Origin: Fredinandcohnia aciditolerans
GTDB lineage: Bacteria > Bacillota > Bacilli > Bacillales > Bacillaceae_L
Direction of reading: 5' to 3'
Assembly: GCA_003640645.1 (NCBI GenBank)
Contig: QGHH01000011.1
Location: 1 to 64,000 of the forward strand
DNA: 64,000 bases
The notes beneath the pieces were generated by a model. The model made no database searches, was not told where the DNA came from, and worked only from the letters and a program-made list of their open reading frames with translations. Each line of letters opens with the position of its first letter. Within the stretch, counting starts at the first letter, position 1. Of this stretch, positions 1-7,471 are shown piece by piece. Made by a program: the position numbers and the translations under genes.

Positions 1-353
1 AATAAGAAAAAAGTATGGAATATTCGCTTAACGGTTTCAGATGGGGAAGCGAGTCACTCTGTTACAAAATCTATTACTGTACTGAATCGAGCACCAGTAG
101 CGAACTTCTCGTGGAGTCCAACAACTATTTATAATGATACAACCGTTACTTTTAGTAACAGTTCATCCGACGTGGATGGCGATATTTTAACTTATCAATG
201 GGCTTACCAAGAACCGGGTTCAACCACATGGGTAAATTTCTCAACAGCGAAGAATCCATCTAAAGTTTTAAATAAGAAAAAAGTATGGAATATTCGCTTA
301 ACGGTTTCAGATGGGGAAGCGAGTCACTCTGTTACAAAATCTATTACTGTACT
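1..353 (+). repeat. 270-bp tandem repeat unit inside the PKD gene
   Basis: Bases 1-83 and 271-353 are identical, both starting AATAAGAAAAAAGTATGG, with a 270-bp (90-codon) period. Identity at nucleotide level, including silent positions, indicates recent duplication or gene conversion of a PKD module. More copies probably lie before base 1. Confidence 0.85.
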
Positions 354-1023
354 TAACCGTCCACCAGTAGCAGGATTTAAGTTTGATAAACCTAAATATT
401 GGATTGGTGATACTATTAATGTCACGACACTTGCAACTGATCCAGACGGTGATCCACTGGTTTATAAATACGTTGTAACATTCCCTAATGGTACAATTCA
501 TAATCATACAACACCTAACTTTTCTATGGTTCCAATGCAACCTGGGAATTATACATTCCATCAAACCGTTACAGATAATGATGGAGTTTCAGCATCAATC
601 AGCACCACCATTTATATAAATGATCTTATTATTAAAGGTCATGTTGACCACACACCTGATTGGAAAGACAAACATATAGCATTGGGAAATAACCTAACTG
701 ATTTCTATTCAGGTGAAGTCTTTGTTTTAAGTGCTGATGTTACCGAATATCCTATTTCAACTATGACCGTTACCTTTAATGGTAAACAGATAAATGGAGT
801 AACTATTAATGAAACTCACAATATGACTAGAGTAAGTGGAGTTTTATATAAATTGGATTACTTTAAAGATTCATTTATGGCAGCGGAAACTAGACTTATG
901 GATGGACCTGTTACCTTTAAGTTTGAAGTAAAATACTCCAATGGAATCATTAAAACAGAAACTAAAACGGTTAATATCATCGGCAGTGTTTACTCGGCTT
1001 TCAACTTTCATAAGAAATATTAA
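1..1023 (+). CDS. PKD-domain repeat surface/secreted protein, C-terminal part (5 prime end outside window)
   Basis: The frame is open from base 1 to a TAA at 1021-1023, so only the last 340 residues are seen. They contain repeated PKD/Ig-like beta-sandwich modules: residues such as NRPPVAGF, DPDGDPL and LTVSDGEASHS are typical of PKD domains, which serve as spacers or ligand-binding units in extracellular proteins. The first visible module and the next share an 83-bp identical block 270 bp (90 residues) apart. The last ~150 residues are a different, non-repeated domain. There is no LPXTG motif or C-terminal membrane helix, so the protein is probably secreted or anchored through its missing N-terminus. 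A terminator follows at 1113. Ligand unknown. Confidence 0.8.
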   Translation, partial: NKKKVWNIRLTVSDGEASHSVTKSITVLNRAPVANFSWSPTTIYNDTTVTFSNSSSDVDGDILTYQWAYQEPGSTTWVNFSTAKNPSKVLNKKKVWNIRLTVSDGEASHSVTKSITVLNRPPVAGFKFDKPKYWIGDTINVTTLATDPDGDPLVYKYVVTFPNGTIHNHTTPNFSMVPMQPGNYTFHQTVTDNDGVSASISTTIYINDLIIKGHVDHTPDWKDKHIALGNNLTDFYSGEVFVLSADVTEYPISTMTVTFNGKQINGVTINETHNMTRVSGVLYKLDYFKDSFMAAETRLMDGPVTFKFEVKYSNGIIKTETKTVNIIGSVYSAFNFHKKY

Positions 1024-1112
1024 TAAAACTCCTACTGTATATAAAATTTTTCATAATTCCTCGTAATCTGTTCATAATTCGATGGAATTAGATTTTACAT
1101 TAAATAGCGTAG

Positions 1113-1146
1113 ACCTTCTAACACATCCTTGTTGGAAGGTTTTTTC
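1113..1146 (+). terminator. Terminator of the PKD gene
   Basis: Stem ACCTTC (1113-1118) pairs with GAAGGT (1135-1140), extended by AAC/GTT in the loop, followed by a run of T. Confidence 0.7.
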
Positions 1147-1399
1147 TTTCTACTTATTCCGATTAATTATGAATAATCTTGTATTCAGATGTGAATGAAT
1201 CCCCATTCCGGATAATTATGATAATAACTATTTCATAACCTGATTTAATAACGCTGCATTCCTATATATTATGAAAAATAACAGTATATAACAGCGTGAG
1301 TTCTTTCTTATTTTTACAAAAAAGGTTAATATTACTATTGCGAAAATATAAATTTGAGCTTATAATTATTGCAATTACACATCAATAGCTGAACTAAGT

Positions 1400-1498
1400 G
1401 GGCGCAATGATAATTCACATGTATATGGGCACTTTTGTGAATTGGAGCGACTAGTGCAACCGACCATGTATTATCAAGTGATAATTATGGTCTTTTTT
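1400..1498 (+). promoter_or_regulatory. Non-coding leader with two hairpins, the second terminator-like
   Basis: The 820 bases between the PKD gene and 1845 hold no convincing gene. AATTCAC (1412-1418) pairs with GTGAATT (1437-1443). GACCATGTATTATC (1462-1475) pairs with GATAATTATGGTC (1480-1492), followed by TTTTTT. The second hairpin resembles the terminator-like hairpins that precede other operons in this window, but it lies 350 bases from the next gene and promoters lie between. Confidence 0.5.
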
Positions 1499-1519
1499 GG
1501 GTTCAAAAAGTCCTTTTTA

Positions 1520-1665
1520 GCAAATTCGACAAAAACAGACAAAATATGTCGTATAATATATATAGTGTGATTTTTTACACACTATTCATATTTCGACAAA
1601 AAATTTACTAAAATCTGACAACTTCTGCGTAGTTTACTATTTATAATGTAAGTAAAGCACTGGTT
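1520..1665 (+). promoter_or_regulatory. Promoter/operator region with 0A-box-like sites and dyads
   Basis: Two exact TTCGACA heptamers (1525-1531 and 1592-1598; this is the Spo0A-box sequence) flank a TATAAT at about 1552 and a perfect dyad ATAGTGTG/CACACTAT (about 1561-1584). A second TATAAT at 1642-1647 sits in a block, TATAATGTAAGTAAAGCACT, repeated with one change at 2273. Between 1740 and 1805 the leader has about five purine-rich copies of AAAGAGA. Binding by Spo0A is only inferred from the heptamer. Confidence 0.45.
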
Positions 1666-1844
1666 ATAAAGATGTATTTTCTAATAAAATCAGTAATCTT
1701 ACTGAAATGATTCAGTTAAGTAATGTAAATTTATAGTAAATAAAAGAGAGAAATTTAAAGAGAGAAAAATTCCCCTATTAAAGAGAAAAATAGAGAGAGA
1801 ATTAACTTTATCAATTGGTAGGTCTTAATAAGGAGTGTATTAAC

Positions 1845-2183
1845 ATGATTGATAATGTTGTTGAAAAGTTCTATATGGGTATTGGATACATATATGTTGA
1901 TGAGGAAAAAGTTTGTGTTGTTAGAAATATATCTAAAGAATGTACAAAAGAGAGCTTATCTTCTTTACCAAGTCTTGCACCAGAGATCTTATCTTCGGAA
2001 TTAGAAGAGAAACCTTTATCAGAATTTGATGCAGTATTTAAACAAAGATTAATAAATGAGAGTAGTATTTATGAAGAATTTTTATTGAATGCAGAAGAAG
2101 TTGAAAAGTATTTACAGACTCAATCTTTATTTGATATTCCTTTAGAAAATTTAACAGTAAAAAGAGAAAAAGAACTTATTTAG
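1845..2183 (+). CDS. Hypothetical acidic protein, 112 aa
   Basis: I do not recognise this protein. The ATG at 1845 is chosen because AAGGAG at 1830-1835 is well spaced; an upstream in-frame TTG at 1815 has no such site. The product starts MIDNVVEKFYMG and is acidic and Glu-rich, with no membrane segment, Cys motif or obvious HTH. It is expressed alone: a promoter block lies upstream at 1642 and a weak terminator follows at 2196. Confidence 0.65.
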   Translation: MIDNVVEKFYMGIGYIYVDEEKVCVVRNISKECTKESLSSLPSLAPEILSSELEEKPLSEFDAVFKQRLINESSIYEEFLLNAEEVEKYLQTQSLFDIPLENLTVKREKELI

Positions 2184-2195
2184 AGATTAAGTCTA

Positions 2196-2224
2196 GAGAA
2201 AATTAATTCTCAATTATTTTTATA
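2196..2224 (+). terminator. Weak terminator after the 112-aa gene
   Basis: GAGAA (2196-2200) pairs with TTCTC (2207-2211), followed by a T-rich stretch. It separates this gene from the next promoter. Confidence 0.45.
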
Positions 2225-2249
2225 AAAATCAAATAAAACCTATAAATTC

Positions 2250-2278
2250 TTGTTTAAGCAAATACTCTACTTTATAAT
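2250..2278 (+). promoter_or_regulatory. SigA-type promoter upstream of leader hairpin A
   Basis: TTGTTT (2250-2255), 17-base spacer, TATAAT (2273-2278). The -10 and the bases after it (GTAAGTATAGCACT) match the block at 1642. A terminator-like hairpin lies between this promoter and the gene at 2472. Confidence 0.6.
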
Positions 2279-2338
2279 GTAAGTATAGCACTTTGGTTTT
2301 TTCTTTTTTGTATTGTTTTGTTTGAAATTAGGAATTTG

Positions 2339-2407
2339 TAAGACCTTTTGGGTCATGTTTTTACACTATTATTGTGTACAAAAATATGACTTGAAAGGTC
2401 TTTTTTG
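2339..2407 (+). promoter_or_regulatory. Leader hairpin A, terminator-like attenuator candidate
   Basis: A long imperfect stem: AGACCTTT with AAAGGTCT, then GGTCAT with ATGACT, then TTTTT with AAAAA, closing on CAC/GTG, followed by TTTTTT. It lies about 60 bases downstream of the promoter's -10 and 65 bases before the gene. The previous gene already has a terminator and a new promoter intervenes, so the hairpin would stop this operon's own transcript unless antitermination occurs. Confidence 0.55.
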
Positions 2408-2471
2408 TATTTCCTAAGACTTTTTGAGATAGGGGGTTATAGTAGACCAAAGTAGCAATTTTATAGGAGGA

Positions 2472-3011
2472 ATGATGGTGTACACTATTACGTATTTTCT
2501 TAAAGAACAATTTGAAACGGTAATGGATCGTGTAAGACCAATGCGTTTTGTTGCAGGAAAAGGTGAAGTCTGTTGGAAGGCTGATGGAAGATATTTTTCT
2601 ATACGTCCCTTTGCTAAAGAGCAAGGAGCTTATCAAGAAGCCTATGGATATCGTTCTTCTTTTTCTATGTCTACTGATGGGGCTATTTATTTATTCGATT
2701 CTTCAGTCGGATTAATGAAACCAACTATCACATCAATTGAATGCGAGTTGACAATAGAAGAAAAGGACTTCAAGAAAGGTTTGAAAGAAGTGGGAAAGGT
2801 TAAGATACTTGATCCAAAAGGAATATATGTGAAAGATGGTATCTCCATCATTCGTATTCCTAGAAGTAATCGAGTTATCTTACAAACCAGAGCCCCAAGA
2901 GGTAAATCCTTAAAACTTATCGACACGGTCGATGAGATTGAAAAAATTAAGGAGTCTATGAATCCGAATAAGATTGATATCTTTACTTTTTTGGAAGAAC
3001 AGACAGCTTAA
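2472..3011 (+). CDS. Hypothetical protein, 179 aa
   Basis: Not recognised. It starts with consecutive ATG ATG GTG codons just after AGGAGG (2465-2470); spacing favours ATG 2475 or GTG 2478, so the true start is uncertain by two codons. The product is mixed alpha/beta and soluble, with a central acidic stretch and no Cys. It is the first gene after leader A and probably heads an operon with the zinc-ribbon gene at 3068, 56 bases downstream. Confidence 0.65.
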   Translation: MMVYTITYFLKEQFETVMDRVRPMRFVAGKGEVCWKADGRYFSIRPFAKEQGAYQEAYGYRSSFSMSTDGAIYLFDSSVGLMKPTITSIECELTIEEKDFKKGLKEVGKVKILDPKGIYVKDGISIIRIPRSNRVILQTRAPRGKSLKLIDTVDEIEKIKESMNPNKIDIFTFLEEQTA

Positions 3012-3067
3012 AAAAATTAAGGGTGTAGGAAGTTTCTACCAAAAATCAATTAGGAGAGTGTGTGTTA

Positions 3068-3670
3068 ATGAGCCAACAAATTAGCATGGAACAGTTGTTA
3101 GGTGAACAAAGAGGGTGTGAATCTTGCCGATTTAATGCGGAAAGAACTGAGTTTGATATCAAACGATGTACGGACTGTTCTAGAAGGGTAGGATACGTTG
3201 ATTACCAACCTATCCCTACAGCAGCAGACCTATTCGTAGAATGGTTCACAATGGGGTATGTTCCTATGAAAGTAGCTGAAAAGAAAAAGGAACAAGTAAA
3301 GTCTAAAATGCAGGTTCTTTTAAGAGATTCAGAAATCAAAAGACACCCATTTGAAAATATTAATGTTGTTGCCAAATGGGTTAGAAAATCCGTATATGAA
3401 ACAGATTATGAAGGGCTAAAAGAGTATTTATCCGATTTAGGTAGATATCGCTTTGCTTGTGAGATTGATCATAAGTTAGTTAAAGCTGATAAGGATTTAA
3501 AAAGCATTTTGGAGCCATACATCAAATATACTCCAACTAATGCAGTTCCTTCACTAAATAAAGCAGGTAAAGAGCTTATTCAGACAAAAGAATTGGATTT
3601 AGAAGGTTTTGGTGTTGAGTATCTTGCAACGTCCTGGAGAAATCTTCAAATGCGTCATACTCAGTTCTAA
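3068..3670 (+). CDS. Zinc-ribbon-like hypothetical protein, 200 aa, ends at an in-frame ochre codon
   Basis: ATG 3068 follows AGGAGA by 10 bases. Near residues 17-38 there are two CxxC pairs (CESC and CTDC), suggesting a small zinc-binding module; the rest is helical and basic. The TAA at 3668-3670 is followed, in the same frame and without another stop, by nine sense codons and then the coding region at 3698-4024. The two pieces may be one gene split by a nonsense change, or joined by readthrough. Function unknown. Confidence 0.65.
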   Translation: MSQQISMEQLLGEQRGCESCRFNAERTEFDIKRCTDCSRRVGYVDYQPIPTAADLFVEWFTMGYVPMKVAEKKKEQVKSKMQVLLRDSEIKRHPFENINVVAKWVRKSVYETDYEGLKEYLSDLGRYRFACEIDHKLVKADKDLKSILEPYIKYTPTNAVPSLNKAGKELIQTKELDLEGFGVEYLATSWRNLQMRHTQF

Positions 3671-3697
3671 AATGAGTATGAACAACTAAAAAAACAA

Positions 3698-4024
3698 ATG
3701 AGGAAATGCCCTGATTTGAGAAGAGAACGAAAGATTAAGCATGAATTTGGAAGTATCTCTTACAGGTTTGAAAATCCTGTTTATGATATTCAAAAAATCG
3801 AAAGTGAATTAGGAATAGACTTTTTAAATGAGTATGGAAAAGTCAGTTCTCAAAAACTTGAATGGTTAGTTACTGAGGGAGCTATAACTCGTAAAGAAAT
3901 CCTTCAATTTAAGAAGGAGGTAGATATTGGTTTGGAGTTTCATGTTCTACCTCTTGATACTGAAAAAAAGATGTATGAACTGAATCATAAACGAACCATG
4001 CGAGCTGCAGCAAACCGCATGTAA
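3698..4024 (+). CDS. Hypothetical protein, 108 aa, probably C-terminal part of the preceding gene
   Basis: In the same frame as the gene ending at 3670 and separated from it by one stop codon. No ribosome binding site precedes ATG 3698, whereas nearly all other genes here have one. Codons 3671-3697 read NEYEQLKKQ, a plausible coding continuation. The product is basic and helical (KIESELGIDFLNEYGKV) and unrecognised. It is either translated by readthrough or coupling, or is a pseudogene remnant. Confidence 0.5.
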   Translation: MRKCPDLRRERKIKHEFGSISYRFENPVYDIQKIESELGIDFLNEYGKVSSQKLEWLVTEGAITRKEILQFKKEVDIGLEFHVLPLDTEKKMYELNHKRTMRAAANRM

Positions 4025-4032
4025 CTGAACTA

Positions 4033-4058
4033 GAGATAGCTAATGCTATCTCTTTTTT
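4033..4058 (+). terminator. Terminator
   Basis: GAGATAGC (4033-4040) pairs with GCTATCTC (4045-4052), followed by TTTTTT. Confidence 0.85.
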
Positions 4059-4092
4059 CTTATAAAAAGCCTTTAAGAAAGGGTGACATAAG

Positions 4093-4443
4093 ATGGTAAA
4101 GTGGAAATTTAAAAATGGTAAGGAGTTAGCTTTTAAAAAAGGGGTACTAGAATCAATGGTAGAAGGTACGGAGAGTGAATGGCTTCTTAATTATTTTGAG
4201 AAAAATAAAGAGAGCTTATCCTTTTTTGGTTGTGAAACTCTCTGTACTACTAAAGATGTTGAACCAACATATTACACTCTTGAGATAAACGGAAATGATC
4301 AACTTGCTATGTCATTTATCATTCAAGATGAAAATCTTAATGATTTAGAGAGAATAGATGTAAAAGAAGACTTTTCTAATGTAAAAGAGTGTTTTTATAA
4401 GGGGTTAGAAATTTTAATAGAGTTAGTTTCAAAGTTATCTTAA
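4093..4443 (+). CDS. Hypothetical protein, 116 aa
   Basis: Not recognised. ATG 4093 is preceded by AAGAAAGGGTGACATAAG, the ribosome-site variant common in this window. Acidic soluble protein, no membrane segment or motif. The next gene begins 23 bases downstream, so the two are probably co-transcribed. Confidence 0.6.
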   Translation: MVKWKFKNGKELAFKKGVLESMVEGTESEWLLNYFEKNKESLSFFGCETLCTTKDVEPTYYTLEINGNDQLAMSFIIQDENLNDLERIDVKEDFSNVKECFYKGLEILIELVSKLS

Positions 4444-4466
4444 AAAATTTAATAAGAGGTGTAACC

Positions 4467-4760
4467 ATGTTTAGAACAGGACCTTATGATAAGCTAAAAC
4501 ATGCTTTAAAAAAATCAATTTTAAAAAAGAGAAAAGTAGGCTCATATAGAGTACAAGAAGGCCAACGGATTCTCCATAAAAATCCCATGTGCCAATTTAG
4601 AGTAGTTGAACAACCAGGAATAATTCATTTCGAGTTGCTTAAAGGGTACGAAGTTGGGAAAACAATAGCCCTTTTTGGTAAAAATGGTATGAAGGAAATT
4701 AGAGATAATACTCTTCTTTCACAAAAACTAGAGGAATGTAAGATAAAATTGGATATTTAA
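4467..4760 (+). CDS. Hypothetical basic protein, 97 aa
   Basis: Not recognised. Start after TAAGAGGTG. Strongly basic N-terminus (KKSILKKRK near residues 15-23) followed by a probable small beta-rich domain, so nucleic-acid binding is possible but unproven. Second gene of the pair beginning at 4093. Confidence 0.6.
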   Translation: MFRTGPYDKLKHALKKSILKKRKVGSYRVQEGQRILHKNPMCQFRVVEQPGIIHFELLKGYEVGKTIALFGKNGMKEIRDNTLLSQKLEECKIKLDI

Positions 4761-4853
4761 TATAATCAATATATTTATGAATTTAAAAGGGGATGGGGAG
4801 CTAAAAATCTCTTATCACCCTTTTAATTACAATAATTTGAAGTTGACAGTTTT

Positions 4854-4962
4854 TAAGTTATTATAGTATATTTTACCTAACATGAATATGTACCATAACG
4901 GGAGTCCCCCGCTTTTACTAGATAGGAGAAATATGCCTATTTTATTAAAAGCGGGGTTTTTT
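4854..4962 (+). promoter_or_regulatory. Promoter and GGGAGTCCCC leader hairpin
   Basis: TTGACA at about 4854 with TATAGT/GTATAT about 16 bases on, then GGGAGTCCCCC. The stem CCCCGCTTTTA (4907-4917) pairs with TAAAAGCGGGG (4946-4956), inner GATAGG with CCTAT, then TTTTTT. This is a near-perfect terminator placed before the small gene at 4999. The GGGAG(C/T)CCCC opening recurs at 42871 and 54398. Confidence 0.6.
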
Positions 4963-4998
4963 GTTCATTTGAACTTAAAACAGAAAGGGATTGTTCTT

Positions 4999-5136
4999 AT
5001 GAGGATAAAGGTAAAACAGACCTACGAAGATCTTGCTTCGAAAATAAGAGAGGAAATTAAGAGTGATAAAAAAGAACTTGACCGATTGGAGTTAAAGATC
5101 GAGCAACGTCATACGGACAGATTAAAAAACTCATAA
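4999..5136 (+). CDS. Small charged protein, 45 aa
   Basis: ATG 4999 follows AGAAAGGGA by 9 bases; the longer frame from 4882 would cross the terminator hairpin and is rejected. The product (MRIKVKQTYEDLASKIREEI then Lys/Glu-rich) is predicted to be one long amphipathic helix. It lies immediately upstream of the replication region and could be a copy-control or regulatory peptide, but nothing in it proves this. Confidence 0.55.
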   Translation: MRIKVKQTYEDLASKIREEIKSDKKELDRLELKIEQRHTDRLKNS

Positions 5137-5193
5137 TGAGGTTTGCGAATTATAGCGAAAGTAAACGGCCAAGACTAAATGTTGACTAGAATT

Positions 5194-5221
5194 TTGTCAA
5201 TTCTTCTGCTATTATTATAGT
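5194..5221 (+). promoter_or_regulatory. Promoter candidate for the replicon 1 initiator
   Basis: TTGTCA (5194-5199), 16-base spacer, TATAGT (5216-5221). The transcript would have a leader of about 225 bases before the initiator start at 5455, covering the counter-transcript region. Confidence 0.5.
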
Positions 5222-5258
5222 TAAACTAGATTTTCCCAAAGGAAATGTTTAATAAAAA

Positions 5259-5395
5259 GAAAAAACCCACCGTACATTTCATATAATCTGACAGTTTGGC
5301 CGCTATCTCGATTGTATGAAATCCTAAAGGGCGGGATTTCTAACTTGTTTTTTTAATTTATGTTCATTGTAGCATATTATACTCTAAATATACAA
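5259..5395 (-). ncRNA. Candidate counter-transcribed RNA opposite the initiator leader
   Basis: On the minus strand TTGTAT (5395-5390), 18-base spacer, TACAAT (5371-5366) form a promoter. About 100 bases downstream the transcript folds into a long hairpin (5266-5336; ATTTCATA with TATGAAAT, AATC with GATT, closed by CCxCC with GGxGG) ending in a T run on that strand. The 318 bases between 5136 and 5455 hold no gene, and this RNA lies within the initiator mRNA leader, the classic place for antisense copy control. Inferred from sequence only. Confidence 0.5.
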
Positions 5396-5454
5396 GTAGA
5401 AATCCTCTATTTTCCTGTGGACTTTTTTGAGTGGGTGGAAATGGGGGATATTTT

Positions 5455-6510
5455 ATGGGCAATCTTAAGGGCAATGATGATGTTCTTAATTATTACCGCC
5501 TTAAACAAACAGATTCATACGTGCAACGAGTAAAACTGATTGATATTTTGGATGAACCAACCACTAAAGTTTACTTTTATCCAGAGCAAGATAAAGTTCT
5601 TTTTAAAGAGGATGAAGTTAAAAAATTTACATTGGATTCTTATGGTGAAAGCATTCCGTACATAGATGGAGAATTAACTATTTTTAATAATTACTACTGG
5701 GATTTTTGGGGGCACTATCTTACAGCTGAGGGTACATCATTATACGGACATTTAAAAAGATATGCGTATGGTGATAAAGATTGGTGCTTTCCTAATCTTG
5801 ATTTGATTGCAGCGAAGATGGATAAGTCACGTAAAACCGTATTAACATACCTCGATATTCTTGAAAGATATGGTTTTGCTTTTAAGTTTGGTGTGTTAAA
5901 TGAAACTCGCAAAAATGTTGAAGAGTCACCTGTTTTTAAAATAAGAAAACAAGTTCCTCTTTTAACTAAGAAGCTTATTTATGGAGATCCAGAAATAGTT
6001 ATACCAGAGGATGCTCCACCACATATACAAAAAGCTCTTAAACGTGAGCAAAAAGGGTTACCTTTATTGTTGCGGAAAGAGCATGAAAAATTTGTTGAAA
6101 AACATTTAAAAAGTAATGCTGCAGAGAAGCTAGAAAAAGAAATAGATTTTGAAAAAGTATATAGTGCATGGTTACAATTCGGAGAAATCTTAAAGCAGAA
6201 TAAGTCTAAAGAAAAATTTATTCCAAATGCACAAGCAAAATTAGTTGTTGAAATGAATGAACATGAAAAAATACTATTAAAATTCATTTTAGAACAAGCT
6301 GGAAATTCATTCTCTAAACCTTCTTATGAAACATGGTTTAAAGATATTCGTCTAAAAATTGACGAAAAAACCTATACTATATTTACTCCTAACGCTTTTT
6401 CAAGAGACTGGTTAAAAGAAAAATATTCTAACTTCATACAGAATTGCATTACTCAAATTGAAGATCAGATTGACACATTAACCTTCGAAATTTATGGACT
6501 TGACCAATGA
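5455..6510 (+). CDS. Plasmid replication initiator-like protein with C-terminal DnaA domain-I-like region
   Basis: 351 aa. Start ATG 5455 follows GGGGGA by 7 bases. Residues ~95-150 form a winged-helix/HTH region (CFPNLDLIAAKMDKSRKTVL), as in plasmid initiators and replication regulators. Residues ~266-350 resemble the DnaA N-terminal domain (SFSKPSYETWF, then NAFSRDWLKEKYSNFI), which in DnaA contacts the replicative helicase and partner proteins. A basic linker joins them. Nine iterons and a DnaA box follow directly, so it most likely binds them and recruits the helicase. The DnaA-like domain at the C-terminus instead of the N-terminus is unusual. No AAA+ ATPase domain is present. Expression is probably limited by the opposing RNA in its leader. 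Confidence 0.75.
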   Translation: MGNLKGNDDVLNYYRLKQTDSYVQRVKLIDILDEPTTKVYFYPEQDKVLFKEDEVKKFTLDSYGESIPYIDGELTIFNNYYWDFWGHYLTAEGTSLYGHLKRYAYGDKDWCFPNLDLIAAKMDKSRKTVLTYLDILERYGFAFKFGVLNETRKNVEESPVFKIRKQVPLLTKKLIYGDPEIVIPEDAPPHIQKALKREQKGLPLLLRKEHEKFVEKHLKSNAAEKLEKEIDFEKVYSAWLQFGEILKQNKSKEKFIPNAQAKLVVEMNEHEKILLKFILEQAGNSFSKPSYETWFKDIRLKIDEKTYTIFTPNAFSRDWLKEKYSNFIQNCITQIEDQIDTLTFEIYGLDQ

Positions 6511-6546
6511 AAATTGGGGCAGGTCTTTTTTTATTTATAATAGGGG

Positions 6547-6830
6547 AGGTTGTAAATTTTCCGAAATAGGTTGGAAAAATGATAAAGTAGGTTGGAAATC
6601 TCTCAAGGTAGGTTGTAAATTCTACAAGGTATTAGGTTGTAAAATTTACAACCTAGTTTATCCACAGAAAAATAGGTTGTAATATTGTTTGAGTAGGTTG
6701 TAAAATTTACAAGGTCCCCCCATAGGTTGTAAATTCTACAAGGAGAGCTTGTAAAATTTACAACCGAATAAATACAAAAGGGAATAAATACAAGATTTTT
6801 ATTAAAATATATATAGTATTTTTCATAAAT
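6547..6830. other. Replication origin 1: nine iterons, DnaA box and AT-rich region
   Basis: Nine copies of AGGTTG(T/G)AAA begin at 6547, 6568, 6589, 6610, 6634, 6674, 6695, 6724 and 6747 (the last as AGCTTGTAAA). The first four are spaced exactly 21 bases (two helical turns). The full unit AGGTTGTAAAATTTACAA is itself a dyad. A perfect DnaA box TTATCCACA lies at 6658-6666 between copies 5 and 6. Bases 6767-6830 are AT-rich, suited to unwinding. The position just after the initiator gene fits an iteron-controlled theta origin. Confidence 0.8.
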
Positions 6831-6834
6831 CATT

Positions 6835-7030
6835 CGCATTCTCTTAATAATCTGTTTGATTTATACATATTGGTGATGATAATATAAATACATAGATATT
6901 TTCTTTTTTTCTTTTTGTATTTGCTATTATTAGCAAGGTTAGTAGTTAGAAATCACAATGCGGACTTTTGGTCTACGATTTTAAGAATACTTTTGTATTC
7001 TATTAATCTGGACTAAAGTCCGCTTTTTTG
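6835..7030 (+). promoter_or_regulatory. Leader B with terminator-like hairpin
   Basis: After TATAAAT-type sequence near 6885 comes a T-rich run (TTTTCTTTTTTTCTTTTTG), a small hairpin TTGCTA/TAGCAA (6921-6936) followed by GG, the bases TTAGTAG, and a long hairpin GCGGACTTT (6960-6968) with AAAGTCCGC (7015-7023), inner GAATAC with GTATTC, then TTTTTT. The same order of elements recurs at 14140, 25335, 56275 and 63515. The gene starts 45 bases on. The remainder of 6831-7074 holds no gene. Confidence 0.6.
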
Positions 7031-7074
7031 TGCTTCTATATAAAAAATTATTTATATTAAAGGAGGAATTGTTA

Positions 7075-7404
7075 ATGCAAGTGACATTAGCAGACGAATT
7101 GTGTAGTATTTTGAAGGTGGAAAAACCAAAATTTAAGGTAGCAGAAATTACTATTGCTGCAACGGGAAAAGTATTAAATTATAATACTGGAACCGTTGAT
7201 CCAGAACGTGCTTTTAAAAAAGCTTTAAATCACATTATGGATGTACAATTAAAGCATGGGGAAGTTTACTGGAAATTTAAAGGAGATAAAGTGTCTCGCA
7301 TCGGAACACAAGTTGTTTCTCCTAAGAACAATCCAGTAAATTCATTTGTATCTACTACTCAACGTGTTAAAGTAGCTTTTGAAGATTTTTTCTTTCCAGA
7401 GTGA
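7075..7404 (+). CDS. Hypothetical protein, 109 aa, upstream of ssb
   Basis: Not recognised. ATG 7075 follows AAAGGAGG. Soluble, slightly basic, no Cys and no membrane segment. It lies 67 bases before ssb and shares leader B, so a role in plasmid DNA metabolism is possible by association only. Confidence 0.6.
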   Translation: MQVTLADELCSILKVEKPKFKVAEITIAATGKVLNYNTGTVDPERAFKKALNHIMDVQLKHGEVYWKFKGDKVSRIGTQVVSPKNNPVNSFVSTTQRVKVAFEDFFFPE

Positions 7405-7471
7405 GTAATTATATAGTGGCTGTTTCTAAAAAAAATCAATTCTATTAAAAAATGAAGGGAAAGTTGTTTTT

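Noticed and set aside
2339-2407. T-box or known metabolite riboswitch in leader A
   Set aside because: No T-box sequence or other recognised aptamer motif; only a hairpin with T run is visible.
6494-6682. Open frame of 62 codons within origin 1
   Set aside because: It is made of iteron translation (repeated GCKF/GWKS-type residues) and lacks a ribosome site; the DNA repeats explain it.
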